From Bacillus paramycoides (lineage in GTDB: Bacteria > Bacillota > Bacilli > Bacillales > Bacillaceae_G): a DNA stretch of 64,000 bases. Below, piece after piece: positions 8,522 to 16,519 of this stretch (positions are counted from its first letter, which is position 1; each line of letters opens with the position of its first letter). Where the stretch lies: contig NZ_MAOI01000073.1 of NCBI RefSeq assembly GCF_001884235.1, positions 1 through 64,000 of the forward strand, written 5' to 3'. The notes under the pieces were generated by a model that was not told the DNA's origin, searched no databases, and saw nothing but the letters and a program-made list of their open reading frames with translations. The position numbers and the translations under genes are program-made.

Positions 8522-8721
8522 TCATGTTAAAAGGGCATCTACAATAAAGACGCCGCGCATGACTGAATAGTCAGAAAAATGACCGGTAAAAATCCTTCTT
8601 TAGTTACAACATTTTGGATCTAAACTGCACGCTTTCCTTCTTCTACTTCAATGATCCGATCAATTAATAAAAGGGGATAACGATGGGGAATAATTTCTTC
8701 AATTTGTTGAATATTGAGCAT
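8522..8721 (-). pseudogene. fabZ: fabZ-like remnant (3-hydroxyacyl-ACP dehydratase)
   Basis: An intact-looking ribosome site (AAAGGAGAG) and ATG at 8721 lead into [20 protein letters not shown]..., the N-terminus of FabZ. The frame hits a TAG after EGKRAV (codon 35); the homology continues (QNVVTKEGF), shifts frame, and goes on as GHFSDYSVMRGVFIVDALL, containing the catalytic His of the GHFPxxPVMPG motif, before ending near 8522. So it has a premature stop, a frameshift and loss of the C-terminal half. Divergent from a FabH paralogue, suggesting a former fatty-acid-synthesis pair. A working fabZ must lie elsewhere. Confidence 0.75.
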
Positions 8722-8802
8722 GAATGTCTCTCCTTTATGCCATAGCTAGATATTTTAGTTAGTTTAATTTCCAGAAGTAAAATATTAGAATATTGACAAT
8801 AA

Positions 8803-8819
8803 TTAGTATCTAGTACTAT
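8803..8819 (+). promoter_or_regulatory. FapR-like operator upstream of fabH
   Basis: TTAGTATCTAGTACTAT is a near-palindrome close to the FapR box as I recall it (TTAGTAC...GTACTAA type). It lies just after a TTGACA at 8793-8798, where a repressor would overlap the promoter, 49 bases before the start of the fabH-like gene. FapR represses fabHA/fabHB and other lipid genes in Bacillus until malonyl-CoA rises, so target and operator agree. Confidence 0.6.
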
Positions 8820-8867
8820 TATTTGATTATATAACTAAGTATTAAAATAGTAAAGGGGGATAAATGT

Positions 8868-9857
8868 ATGCAATCAAAAGCAAGAATTACAGCTATTGGT
8901 ACCTATGTACCTGAAAAAAAGCTGACCAATGATGATTTAGAAAAATTAGTAGATACAAATGATGCATGGATTGTACAAAGAACTGGGATGAAGGAAAGAA
9001 GAATTACTGGTGATAACGAATATGCCTCTACATTAGCTTTTAAAGCTATTGAAAACTTAGTGGAACGTTATCATAAAAGTCTTGTCGACGTGGATTGTAT
9101 TCTCGTTTCAACAACTACGCCTGACTACACTTTTCCAAGTGTAGCCTGCCAAATACAAGAGTATTTTAATATTCAACATACAGGTGCTGTTGATTTCAAT
9201 GCGACTTGTGCTGGTTTTACATATGGATTACATCTGGCGAATGGTTTAATTACATCTGGCCTTCATCGCAAGATTTTAATTGTAACGACAGAAACCTTAT
9301 CTAAGATTACAGACTATACAGATCGAACTACATGTATCTTATTTGGAGATGGAGCTGCAGCTGTTTTAGTAGAGAAAGATGAAGAAGAGTCTAGCTTTAT
9401 AGCTACCCATATCGGGACAAATGGGGAAGGAGGTATGCATGTATATCGTAAAAATTTATCTACTACCATGTTTGGAAATCCTTTAAGAACACATGGGAAG
9501 ATAGTTCAAAATGGAAGAGAAGTATATAAGTGGGCAGCACGGACACTACCAATTGGTATTAAAGAATTGTTATGTCAAGCAGAGTTACAACTGGAAGAGG
9601 TGAACTGGTTTGTTCCACATAGTGCTAATTTACGAATGATTGAATCTATATGTGAAAAATCAGGTTTCCCACTGGATAAAACGTTAACAAGTGTAACATA
9701 CATGGGAAATACTTCTTCTGTCTCCATTCCATTAGCATTAGACATAGGTATGAATGAAGGAAAGGTGAAAAAAGGGGACACTCTCTTACTCTATGGGTTT
9801 GGAGGAGGTCTTACACACGCTGGACATATCATTAAATGGCATTTAGCAAAGGAATAG
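8868..9857 (+). CDS. fabH: 3-oxoacyl-ACP synthase III (FabH paralogue)
   Basis: Condenses an acyl-CoA primer with malonyl-ACP to start fatty-acid synthesis (type II FAS, cytoplasm); in Bacillus branched primers are preferred. The 329 residues match the family length. Catalytic triad: Cys114 (NATCAGF), His251 (VPHSANLRM), Asn281 (YMGNTSS); the C-terminal FGGGLTHAG loop is conserved. Start ATG at 8868 follows AAAGGGGGA. Bacilli carry two or more FabH proteins; this one looks like an additional FabHB/YhfB-type copy, not within a fab operon. A FapR-like box precedes it and an IS231-like element begins 70 bases after its stop. Confidence 0.88.
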   Translation: MQSKARITAIGTYVPEKKLTNDDLEKLVDTNDAWIVQRTGMKERRITGDNEYASTLAFKAIENLVERYHKSLVDVDCILVSTTTPDYTFPSVACQIQEYFNIQHTGAVDFNATCAGFTYGLHLANGLITSGLHRKILIVTTETLSKITDYTDRTTCILFGDGAAAVLVEKDEEESSFIATHIGTNGEGGMHVYRKNLSTTMFGNPLRTHGKIVQNGREVYKWAARTLPIGIKELLCQAELQLEEVNWFVPHSANLRMIESICEKSGFPLDKTLTSVTYMGNTSSVSIPLALDIGMNEGKVKKGDTLLLYGFGGGLTHAGHIIKWHLAKE

Positions 9858-9967
9858 GAGATGAAATATCCAATAGTAACATAAACGTATTTTATTACAT
9901 TAAAAATCTTTATAGGGATTCTGTTCCATCGCTATAAAGCTAATTTTTTGCACTACCTTTAAAGCAA

Positions 9968-10017
9968 AAAAGGCGTTATCCTTTCTGTAGAATCATAGGA
10001 AAGGATGGCGTTTTTTG
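9968..10017 (+). promoter_or_regulatory. Leader hairpin ahead of the transposase start
   Basis: AAAAAAGGCGTTATCCTTTC pairs imperfectly with GAAAGGATGGCGTTTTTT, ending one or two bases before the transposase ATG. Its position would terminate or block translation of transcripts entering from outside, a known way for IS elements to limit accidental expression. Related hairpins remain at about 815-864 and 1575-1629. Confidence 0.6.
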
Positions 10018-10018
10018 T

Positions 10019-11446
10019 ATGTCTATTTCTGTATCGGATGAATTACAACTATTTGCTCAAGAGATTCAAAACTTTTTATCTCCAAATTTCTTACGAGATC
10101 TTGCTAGAAATGTTGGTTTTGTACAAAGAACCAGTAAGTACCAAGCAAAAGATTTAGTCGCTTTATGTGTATGGATCAGTCAAAATGTCGCTAAAACCTC
10201 TTTAACTCATTTATGTAGCTGTTTAGAAGCATCAACAGAAGTGCTCATCAGTCCTGAAGGACTGAATCAACGATTTAATGCCACAGCCGTGCAATTTCTA
10301 CAACAAGTGTTAGCCGAACTTCTCAATCAAAAGTTATCTTCAACTAAGATGCTCACTTCTCCATACGCTTCTATTTTCAAGCGTATTCGTATCCTAGATT
10401 CAACTGCCTTTCAACTCCCGAATGTATTTTCATCGGTTTATCCAGGTGCAGGAGGATGCAGTCATACAGCTGGGATAAAGATTCAGCTTGAGTATGATTT
10501 ATTAAGTGGGCAGTTCCTACATATTCATACAGGCCCAGGTAAACAACATGATCGAACCTATGGTTCCCTATGTGCCCCAACTGTGACAGCGAATGATTTA
10601 TGTATCCGTGATTTAGGTTATTTTCACTTGAAAGATCTTCAACATATACAAGATAAAAAGGCATATTATATCTCACGTATCAAATCGAATACACGTATTT
10701 ATCAAAAAAATCCTAACCCTGATTATTTTCAAGATGGCAGAATCAAGAAAGGTACAGAGTATATACAGATAGATATGGAAACGTTAATGAACTCTTTTCA
10801 ACCAGGACAAACATGTGAAATATTCAACGCTTATGTAGGAATGAATGATAAAGTCTCAACTCGTGTGATTGTTCATCGACTAACCAAAGAACAACAACAA
10901 AAACGATTACAAGATCAAGCTATAAGAGAAAAAAAGAAAGGAATGAAGTATTCTTTTCGTAGTAAACGACTCAGTGGTATCAATGTATATATGACAAACA
11001 CCCCTACAGATATTGTCCCGATGGGACAGGTACATGACTGGTATTCTTTGCGTTGGCAAATCGAAATTTTATTTAAAACGTGGAAGTCATTCTTTCAAAT
11101 TCATCATTGTAAAAAGATAAAACCAGAACGATTGGAGTGCCATTTATATGGTCAATTGATTGCCATTCTACTCTGTTCTTCTATCATGTTTCAAATGCGC
11201 CAATTGCTCCTCATGAAGAAAAAACGAGAGCTTAGTGAGTATAAAGCAATATATATGATTAAAGAATATTTTCTTCTATTCCAAACTATTCAAAAAGACA
11301 CCCAAGAGCTATCAAAGGTGTTACTTCGCCTGTTCAATCTCCTACAGCAAAACGGGCGGAAATCTCATCGATATGAGAAAAAAACGGTCTTTGATATATT
11401 AGGTGTCGTTTACAATTGTACCATGTCTGATAATCAAGCCGCTTAA
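10019..11446 (+). CDS. IS231-family (IS4) transposase
   Basis: A 475-residue DDE transposase that cuts and pastes the surrounding element. Catalytic residues visible: Asp127 (RILDSTAFQ), Asp198 (CIRDLGYF) and Glu349 inside the IS4 signature Y-x2-R-x3-E-x6-K (YSLRWQIEILFKTWK). The N-terminus (SDELQLFAQEIQNFLSP) and C-terminus (NGRKSHRYEKKTVFDILGVVY) are those of IS231 proteins from B. thuringiensis. The frame is intact, so the element could be active. It appears to start at the ATG immediately after the leader hairpin, with no clear ribosome site, as expected if expression is kept low. Confidence 0.93.
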   Translation: MSISVSDELQLFAQEIQNFLSPNFLRDLARNVGFVQRTSKYQAKDLVALCVWISQNVAKTSLTHLCSCLEASTEVLISPEGLNQRFNATAVQFLQQVLAELLNQKLSSTKMLTSPYASIFKRIRILDSTAFQLPNVFSSVYPGAGGCSHTAGIKIQLEYDLLSGQFLHIHTGPGKQHDRTYGSLCAPTVTANDLCIRDLGYFHLKDLQHIQDKKAYYISRIKSNTRIYQKNPNPDYFQDGRIKKGTEYIQIDMETLMNSFQPGQTCEIFNAYVGMNDKVSTRVIVHRLTKEQQQKRLQDQAIREKKKGMKYSFRSKRLSGINVYMTNTPTDIVPMGQVHDWYSLRWQIEILFKTWKSFFQIHHCKKIKPERLECHLYGQLIAILLCSSIMFQMRQLLLMKKKRELSEYKAIYMIKEYFLLFQTIQKDTQELSKVLLRLFNLLQQNGRKSHRYEKKTVFDILGVVYNCTMSDNQAA

Positions 11447-11707
11447 TTCAAAAAAGTGAAACCCATTAGGGTTTATTTCGTATGCAAATTTTTAAATTAC
11501 CTACACTTGCCCTTTAGAAAAAAGAAACAATCTCGCCTAAAATTGACTTTGCATAAGCTTAGCTTGATAGCGATGGGGTAGCACCATCAAAACGCAGATT
11601 TCATACGCTAAGCAAAATTTTATAATGGCTTGTTAAACTAAATTAATGATAACTAGTTTCTTTTAACTAAACGGCAATACATTTTCGTATTACCTTGAAA
11701 TATTATA

Positions 11708-13222
11708 TTAAAATTTCAATTTATTTTTTCTAAGGTACTCTTCCATACTATTTATATTTTGAGTTTCATCTGCCAATGCGATATAACCATCGGGTCTAAT
11801 CAGAAAAGCAGAACCAAATTTAATTCCTGCTTTCTGTACTCCTTGACTATACTGGAATGTATGCAAAAGAAGATTATTTTCTTTTGCAAAGTTACTTAAA
11901 TCAGGAGTTACATCTCCATATACATGTAACTGCCAATCAAAAGATTCAAGTGGTGCAAAATTATCTGTATCATCAAAAGGGATCCATGGTAAACGATCGC
12001 CTCCATGAATTTTACCTACATTCCCTTTAGCGAGCTTACTGTTTCGATAGTTAATCCGTATTTGCGAAACAACTTTAAACATCGTTTTCCTAACTATTGA
12101 AAACTTAGTCATCTTAGGGATAATAACTGGAATTAAGTATTGGCGATTGAACTTTTTACATACGCCGTTACCAACAATAGAAGTAAATACTCTATCCGTC
12201 GTTGCGACTAAAGTTTTGGCAAATTGTATTCTTTCTTGTTCATAAGAATCTAGAATAGATTCATCAGCTTTTCCTTGAATCACAGCCCCAAGTTTCCATG
12301 ATAAATTTACTGCATCACCAATACCCGTATTCATTCCTTGTCCCCCTGCTGGACTATGTATATGTCCAGCGTCTCCTGCAATAAAAACACGTCCTTTTCT
12401 AAAATGTTCACTTACCCTATGGTGTACTTTGTATGTTGAATACCAATTCAATTTCGTAATCTTTAACTCCGTGTTTTTCTTTATATATGGTTCAATTAAA
12501 GAAAAACCGGATTCTTTGTTTTCTTCTTTCATTAAATCCTCAGGTATTATTCCAATTAAACGTAAAGATCCAGAAGTACGAATCGGCATAACAATCATCA
12601 ATCCGTCTTCAAAAAGCCTCATTTGAAAACCAATATTTTCTCTGTTTTCAGTTTGTACATCTGCTACATAAAAGGCTTGTTTGTATGTGCCACCAGGAAA
12701 AGTCAAGTCTAATCCCTTTCTTACTGAACTATGTGCACCATCACATCCACACAAATAACTATAAACATTTTTTTCTTCAACACCATTCTGTATTGTAACG
12801 ACGTTCACATGGTCATCTTTCTGATTAAATGATACAAGCTCAGTATCCCATTCTACATGGACCCCTTTAGCTTCTAACTGTTCAATTAAAAACTTTTCAT
12901 GTTCATCTTGTGGGAAGCTTAGCATAAAGGGATAACGACTTTGGCCTTTCCCCATATTCTCAAAGTTGAATTTAGCCTTCAATGTTGTATTCCTATAAAA
13001 TTGCATATTAACAAATTTAATTCCTTTTTGTACGACCTGATCTGCAAACCCAAACTGACGATAGAACTCTAATGTTCTTGCTTGCACACCCATAGCTCTT
13101 GAAGTTTCTCCCGGGCCTTTATTTTTATCGATAATTCTAAAAGGGATTCCTTGTTTTGTAAGTCCAATAGCTAAAACTAATCCAGTTGGTCCAGCTCCAA
13201 CAATTAACAATTGATTCTTCAT
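11708..13222 (-). CDS. FAD-dependent aromatic hydroxylase (PheA/TfdB family)
   Basis: A 504-residue flavin monooxygenase. It has LLIVGAGPTGLVLAIGL (residues 5-21, FAD Rossmann), CGCDGAHSSVRKGL (~158-171, DG motif) and VFIAGDAGHIHSPAGGQGMNTGIGD (~280-304, second FAD motif). The C-terminal ~100 residues form the thioredoxin-like tail of this family. Relatives include phenol hydroxylases, anhydrotetracycline-type and rifampicin monooxygenases; substrate unknown. ATG at 13222 follows GGGGAGGG. A truncated TetR-type regulator gene is divergent upstream, so its regulation may be lost. Confidence 0.85.
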   Translation of the reverse strand: MKNQLLIVGAGPTGLVLAIGLTKQGIPFRIIDKNKGPGETSRAMGVQARTLEFYRQFGFADQVVQKGIKFVNMQFYRNTTLKAKFNFENMGKGQSRYPFMLSFPQDEHEKFLIEQLEAKGVHVEWDTELVSFNQKDDHVNVVTIQNGVEEKNVYSYLCGCDGAHSSVRKGLDLTFPGGTYKQAFYVADVQTENRENIGFQMRLFEDGLMIVMPIRTSGSLRLIGIIPEDLMKEENKESGFSLIEPYIKKNTELKITKLNWYSTYKVHHRVSEHFRKGRVFIAGDAGHIHSPAGGQGMNTGIGDAVNLSWKLGAVIQGKADESILDSYEQERIQFAKTLVATTDRVFTSIVGNGVCKKFNRQYLIPVIIPKMTKFSIVRKTMFKVVSQIRINYRNSKLAKGNVGKIHGGDRLPWIPFDDTDNFAPLESFDWQLHVYGDVTPDLSNFAKENNLLLHTFQYSQGVQKAGIKFGSAFLIRPDGYIALADETQNINSMEEYLRKNKLKF

Positions 13223-13376
13223 AAACTTCCCTCCCCATTTCTAAGCGAAATAACGAACAACGTGTTGTTTTATTTTATTTCAAATTATAATCTTGAATAA
13301 AACTCCTAACAATAATCAAAAATGATGGATGTGTCGTATATCCGACATATACTCTTAATGTGTTGAAAAAATTCAG

Positions 13377-13487
13377 ATGGAATATTGCTTGCGTAATATA
13401 TATAGCGATTTACGAGTCGTTCGTACAAAAGAAGCCATCCGAGATGCCTTTGTGGAATTGATGGAAGAAAAAGCAACTATACCGTGA
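13377..13487 (+). pseudogene. TetR-family regulator, N-terminal fragment
   Basis: Thirty-six codons starting MEYCLRNIYSDLRVVRTKEA and continuing IRDAFVELMEEKATIP before TGA. This is the beginning of a TetR helix-turn-helix domain (RxxRTKEAIRDAFVELMEEKGF...), stopping before the recognition helix. Diverges from the FAD hydroxylase gene, the usual place for its repressor. What follows (13488-13600) is out of frame debris, with an inverted repeat TTAACCGGT / ACCGGTTAA at about 13526-13559. Confidence 0.55.
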
Positions 13488-13649
13488 AGGGGCACCCTAT
13501 CATTTCAGGAAACTGTGACGCAAATTAACCGGTACCTTATACGTCAGGAACCGGTTAATGAAATGAATGAGCCAAGAATATTTATATTGTATAAACTTCA
13601 GAAAACATATGGTTACACTCTTCTTACACATAACCCGTTTCTTCCCTTG

Positions 13650-14714
13650 CTAATTTAACTTCAACACTGCACTAACCGGATTATGATCACTGTTTTCAAA
13701 CTTCAAATCATGCCCTTGTACGCTTACAATCTCCACATTTGGAGAGACTAAAAAACCATCAATAATCGTAACAAAGTTCTCACCTTCAACATAGCTCTTC
13801 ACATTGTCACGAACTGTCCAAACAGTATCATCAACAGCCCACTGGAACCCACCATCAGTGAAATCTTCTGGTAACTGTACTAACCACTCTGGCCAGTCTT
13901 CTTTAAACCTCGGATCCTTTAACTGCACATCAGATAATAGTTGATTCCAGTCCCCACCAAGCACAATATAATCGCCATTTATGTAATGTTTATTCATATA
14001 CTCTTTCAAAAACTCAACTTGTTGCTTTCGAATGTTTCCACCCTTATCATATGCAGATAAATGAACGTTCACCATTCGTAAATATTTTCCGTTATCAACT
14101 GGAACTTTATGCTCAACAATCGCTCGGTCTACGTCGAATAATTGACGAAGCCACATTTCTCTTCCAGGAAGCTTATATCTCGTCACTTCTTCTACTTTAT
14201 ATTTTGAAAACGAACCAAGTCCACTGTTCGTATATCCGTGTGGCTTCTTAATTGGTACCGGCACCCACTGCACATTAAAGTTATCACCAAACGTAGACGC
14301 ATGATCTTTCAGTCTATCTTGAAATGCCTTATACTGATTCACATCAAATGAACGAAGTGACTTCTCATCCATCTCTTGCGTTAATATAAAATCAGAATCT
14401 TCCTTTTGTAAGAAAGACAGCATATTGCTGATATTCTTTTCTGTTTGCTCTTTACTACTAGAGCGCGAACCCTTTCCTCCGTCTAAGAAGAAATCTTGAT
14501 CTTTATCTAAACCGCCGAAGCCAATATTAAACGTTGTCACCTTAAACTCTTTCCCAACTTTAAGAACGCGCTCGTTATTATTGGTCACCATCAATTTCTC
14601 AACATCCTTATGCTTCACATTCTTAATTGCCACATAAGTAATAAATGCTGTGAAAGCACCAAATACCGAGCCTGTCCCCCATAATAAACCTTTCATTGTC
14701 TTCTTCAATCTCAT
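13650..14714 (-). CDS. Endonuclease/exonuclease/phosphatase (EEP) family protein
   Basis: A 354-residue protein with an N-terminal hydrophobic anchor (GLLWGTGSVFGAFTAFITYVAI, residues 10-31) and an EEP domain. Catalytic landmarks: TFNIGFGG (~61), TQEMDEKSL (~112, metal-binding Glu), VNVHLSAYDKGG (~216, His), LGGDWNQLL (~253, Asp and Asn) and the terminal NSDHNPVSAVL (Asp-His). The fold cleaves phosphodiesters of nucleic acids, inositol phosphates or sphingomyelin; membrane-anchored Bacillus members are of uncertain substrate. GGAG lies only two bases before the ATG at 14714, so ATG at 14696 is an alternative start. No operon partners. Confidence 0.82.
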   Translation of the reverse strand: MRLKKTMKGLLWGTGSVFGAFTAFITYVAIKNVKHKDVEKLMVTNNNERVLKVGKEFKVTTFNIGFGGLDKDQDFFLDGGKGSRSSSKEQTEKNISNMLSFLQKEDSDFILTQEMDEKSLRSFDVNQYKAFQDRLKDHASTFGDNFNVQWVPVPIKKPHGYTNSGLGSFSKYKVEEVTRYKLPGREMWLRQLFDVDRAIVEHKVPVDNGKYLRMVNVHLSAYDKGGNIRKQQVEFLKEYMNKHYINGDYIVLGGDWNQLLSDVQLKDPRFKEDWPEWLVQLPEDFTDGGFQWAVDDTVWTVRDNVKSYVEGENFVTIIDGFLVSPNVEIVSVQGHDLKFENSDHNPVSAVLKLN

Positions 14715-14772
14715 GACTCCTTTATTCTCTTTTTATAGTTTGTATATGTGATATTTTAATTTGTTTCTATGT

Positions 14773-14920
14773 TTAAAATATATAACGTAACTCTAAAGGC
14801 TTCAAGCATGATAAAAGGAATTGAAACGATTCACCCATTATATAAACAAAGCCGAACTCTGATTTGTTCGCAATTTCAATCGCTTGTTCGTCAGAAAAAA
14901 CAGCTGTGCCGAGAAATAAA
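14773..14920 (-). pseudogene. Possible aldehyde-dehydrogenase fragment
   Basis: A minus-strand frame reads LGTAVFSDEQAIEIANKSEFG, resembling the segment of aldehyde dehydrogenases that follows the C-terminal catalytic part (…DEAIEIANNSEYGL…). There is no start or full domain, and upstream it is cut by the 15-bp-arm hairpin at 14935-14975. I regard it as a scrap of a lost gene. The match is short, hence the low confidence. Confidence 0.35.
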
Positions 14921-14934
14921 TGTATATATAATAT

Positions 14935-14975
14935 CCCATATAGAATAGACACTGAAAAAATCTATTCTATATGGG
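14935..14975. repeat. Perfect hairpin with 15-base arms
   Basis: CCCATATAGAATAGA (14935-14949) pairs perfectly with TCTATTCTATATGGG (14961-14975) around an 11-base A-rich loop. No long T-run follows on the plus strand (ATTTCTTG) or minus strand. It lies between the 3' side of the DJ-1 gene and the ALDH-like scrap, and may mark a deletion junction or act as a transcription barrier. Confidence 0.6.
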
Positions 14976-15049
14976 ATTTCTTGTGTAATAAGAGGATTCG
15001 ATTGACTGAAGATGCATATTATACGTTCAGGTCTAAAAAAGAATTCAAA

Positions 15050-15649
15050 TTAACCCCAAACAACACCTCGCCTCTCGTATTCCATTCTATATTCAACGGC
15101 AGCCGCAATTTTGGAGCTTGCGAACCTTTCCGTGATCCAAAGTCCCAAATCAATTCCTGAAGTGACTCCTCTTGCAGTGATAATATTCCCTTGATCCACA
15201 ATTCTGTAACGAAGAAGCTCTGCCCCGTATTCACTGATTTCACTCTGCGCCAAATGGTGCATCGTCGCCTTTCGACCATTCAATATACCGGATGCAGCTA
15301 GTAGCATACCTCCTGTACAAACGCCAGCAACAATCGTTCCTTCGTTGTGCATCTCTCTAATCATTTCGGTCAAGGTTCCAAGCTCTGCTTGCTTTCGTGC
15401 CCCATGTTCAGCTTTATGATTCCAGCCACCACCAGGTACAATTAGCAGATCTGGACGATTATCCATTCGTAAAAAATCATTTAATTTGACCGTAACTCCA
15501 AACGAAGTAGTAATTTCTTGTTTTGGTTCACTTGCTATTAGTTCAACCGTAAATGGAGCCCCTTCTTCTATCGCTCTTTTAAGTACCTCAAAAGGTGCGA
15601 AAGAGACAAGCTCTCCGAAGCCGTCAAACAAGACAATTTGTATTTTCAT
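15050..15649 (-). CDS. DJ-1/PfpI family protein
   Basis: A 199-residue single-domain class I glutamine-amidotransferase-like protein. The nucleophile elbow is AGVCTGGMLLA with Cys111; LIVPGGGWNHKAEHG (~88-102) is the family's second loop and ATMHH (~128) supplies a His. Members include AraC-family N-terminal domains, isonitrile hydratases and chaperone/glyoxalase-like enzymes; this one resembles the isonitrile hydratase/ThiJ type, but substrate is unassigned. ATG at 15649 follows GAGGTG. It stands alone between decayed genes. Confidence 0.82.
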   Translation of the reverse strand: MKIQIVLFDGFGELVSFAPFEVLKRAIEEGAPFTVELIASEPKQEITTSFGVTVKLNDFLRMDNRPDLLIVPGGGWNHKAEHGARKQAELGTLTEMIREMHNEGTIVAGVCTGGMLLAASGILNGRKATMHHLAQSEISEYGAELLRYRIVDQGNIITARGVTSGIDLGLWITERFASSKIAAAVEYRMEYERRGVVWG

Positions 15650-15741
15650 TTTTGAACACCTCGTATGCTTGCTTTTGTGAATCGTAGATATATATAACGA
15701 TTCAGCGATTATGCAATTGATTTACAAAAAAGCTCCCTCAT

Positions 15742-15924
15742 CTAATAAAAGAAACAATCATTATTTCCTGACCAAATAAGCCCCGAATTAGGAGAAGAAA
15801 TGTTATCTACAAATATACGACCAGGATTCCCTCCTTCAATTACAGCTTTGACTTCTAATTGTCCTTGTTCATTTACTAAACCGCTACATTTATAAAAATC
15901 ATTCTTACTTAGTTCACAAATCAT
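15742..15924 (-). pseudogene. Truncated 60-residue protein, probably from a GNAT-type acetyltransferase
   Basis: The frame (MICELSKNDFYKCSGLVNEQ..., ending GNNDCFFY) resembles the N-terminus of larger Bacillus proteins of the GNAT_acetyltran type, in which the motif VNPGRIFVDN...SGLIWLGN is followed by a further ~180 residues. Here a stop comes immediately after NDCFFY, and a +1 frame continues only for a few codons. I see no C-terminal domain downstream before the ars terminator. Likely a decayed gene; a short expressed protein cannot be excluded. Assignment is from memory of the family. Confidence 0.45.
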
Positions 15925-16043
15925 ACGTTACACCGTCTTCTTTAAACAGTTCTATTCTAACTTTACCATTTTAACAGAATATTCTCCATTCGTTTGGTGA
16001 TGGATTTAAAGTAAATGGATATGTAGTGAAATATATAGTAAAA

Positions 16044-16080
16044 AAGAGCCAATCTCCTATACAATAGAAGATTGGCTCTT
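16044..16080 (-). terminator. Terminator of the ars operon
   Basis: AAGAGCCAATCT (16044-16055) and AGATTGGCTCTT (16069-16080) form a perfect 12-bp stem; on the minus strand six T residues follow. It lies nine bases after the arsC stop. Confidence 0.85.
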
Positions 16081-16088
16081 TACTTTAT

Positions 16089-16493
16089 TTATTCACCGGT
16101 TTCAGAAAATCGTTTAATCCGTTCACCGATTTCATTACGAACACGTTGAAACTCAGACCACTCTTTTCCTGCCGGATCATCAAATCCCCAATGAACGCGA
16201 TTCACATGCGGAGGTGTAGAAGGACACACAGAATCAGCATGACTACAAAGAGTAACAACTAAATCAGCATTATTTAAAATGTTTGAATCAATCATATCTG
16301 ATGTTTGATTTGTTATGTCGATATTTACTTCATTCATCGCTTTAATAGCATTTGGATTTACTCCATGCGCTTCAATCCCAGCAGAGTATACATTCCACTT
16401 ATCTCCTAAGTATTGTTTGCCCCAAGCTTCTGCCATTTGGCTTCGGCATGAATTTCCTGTGCATAAAAAGTAGATTGTCTTTTTGTTTTCCAT
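16089..16493 (-). CDS. arsC: Arsenate reductase, thioredoxin-coupled (ArsC)
   Basis: Reduces arsenate to arsenite so that the efflux pump can export it. It is the low-molecular-weight phosphatase-like class: Cys11-x5-Arg17 (CTGNSCR) forms the P-loop, and Cys83 with Cys90 (LCSHADSVC) form the redox relay that is finally reduced by thioredoxin. The 134-residue length is typical. I place the start at the ATG at 16493, which has AAGGTGG upstream; the ATG at 16523 overlaps the acr3 stop and has no good ribosome site. Last gene of the arsR-arsI-acr3-arsC operon. Confidence 0.93.
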   Translation of the reverse strand: MENKKTIYFLCTGNSCRSQMAEAWGKQYLGDKWNVYSAGIEAHGVNPNAIKAMNEVNIDITNQTSDMIDSNILNNADLVVTLCSHADSVCPSTPPHVNRVHWGFDDPAGKEWSEFQRVRNEIGERIKRFSETGE

Positions 16494-16519
16494 GTTGTTT
16501 TCCACCTTTGTTTTTAATT

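Larger units (their letters stand above)
9927..11575 (+). mobile_element. IS231-like insertion sequence (IS4 family), 1649 bp
   Basis: The left end CATCGCTATAAAGCTAA (9927-9943) and right end TTAGCTTGATAGCGATG (11559-11575) are inverted repeats matching at 16 of 17 positions. Length and gene fit IS231. The left flank (GGATTCTGTTC) and right flank (GGGTAGCACCA) do not match, so there is no target duplication; the right flank resembles the GGG(N5)CCC target class. The element may be a recombinant of two copies or an old insertion. Confidence 0.85.

Noticed and set aside
10377-10676. Minus-strand frame of 99 codons within the transposase gene
   Set aside because: Shadow of the transposase coding strand, no ribosome site and no recognisable domain.
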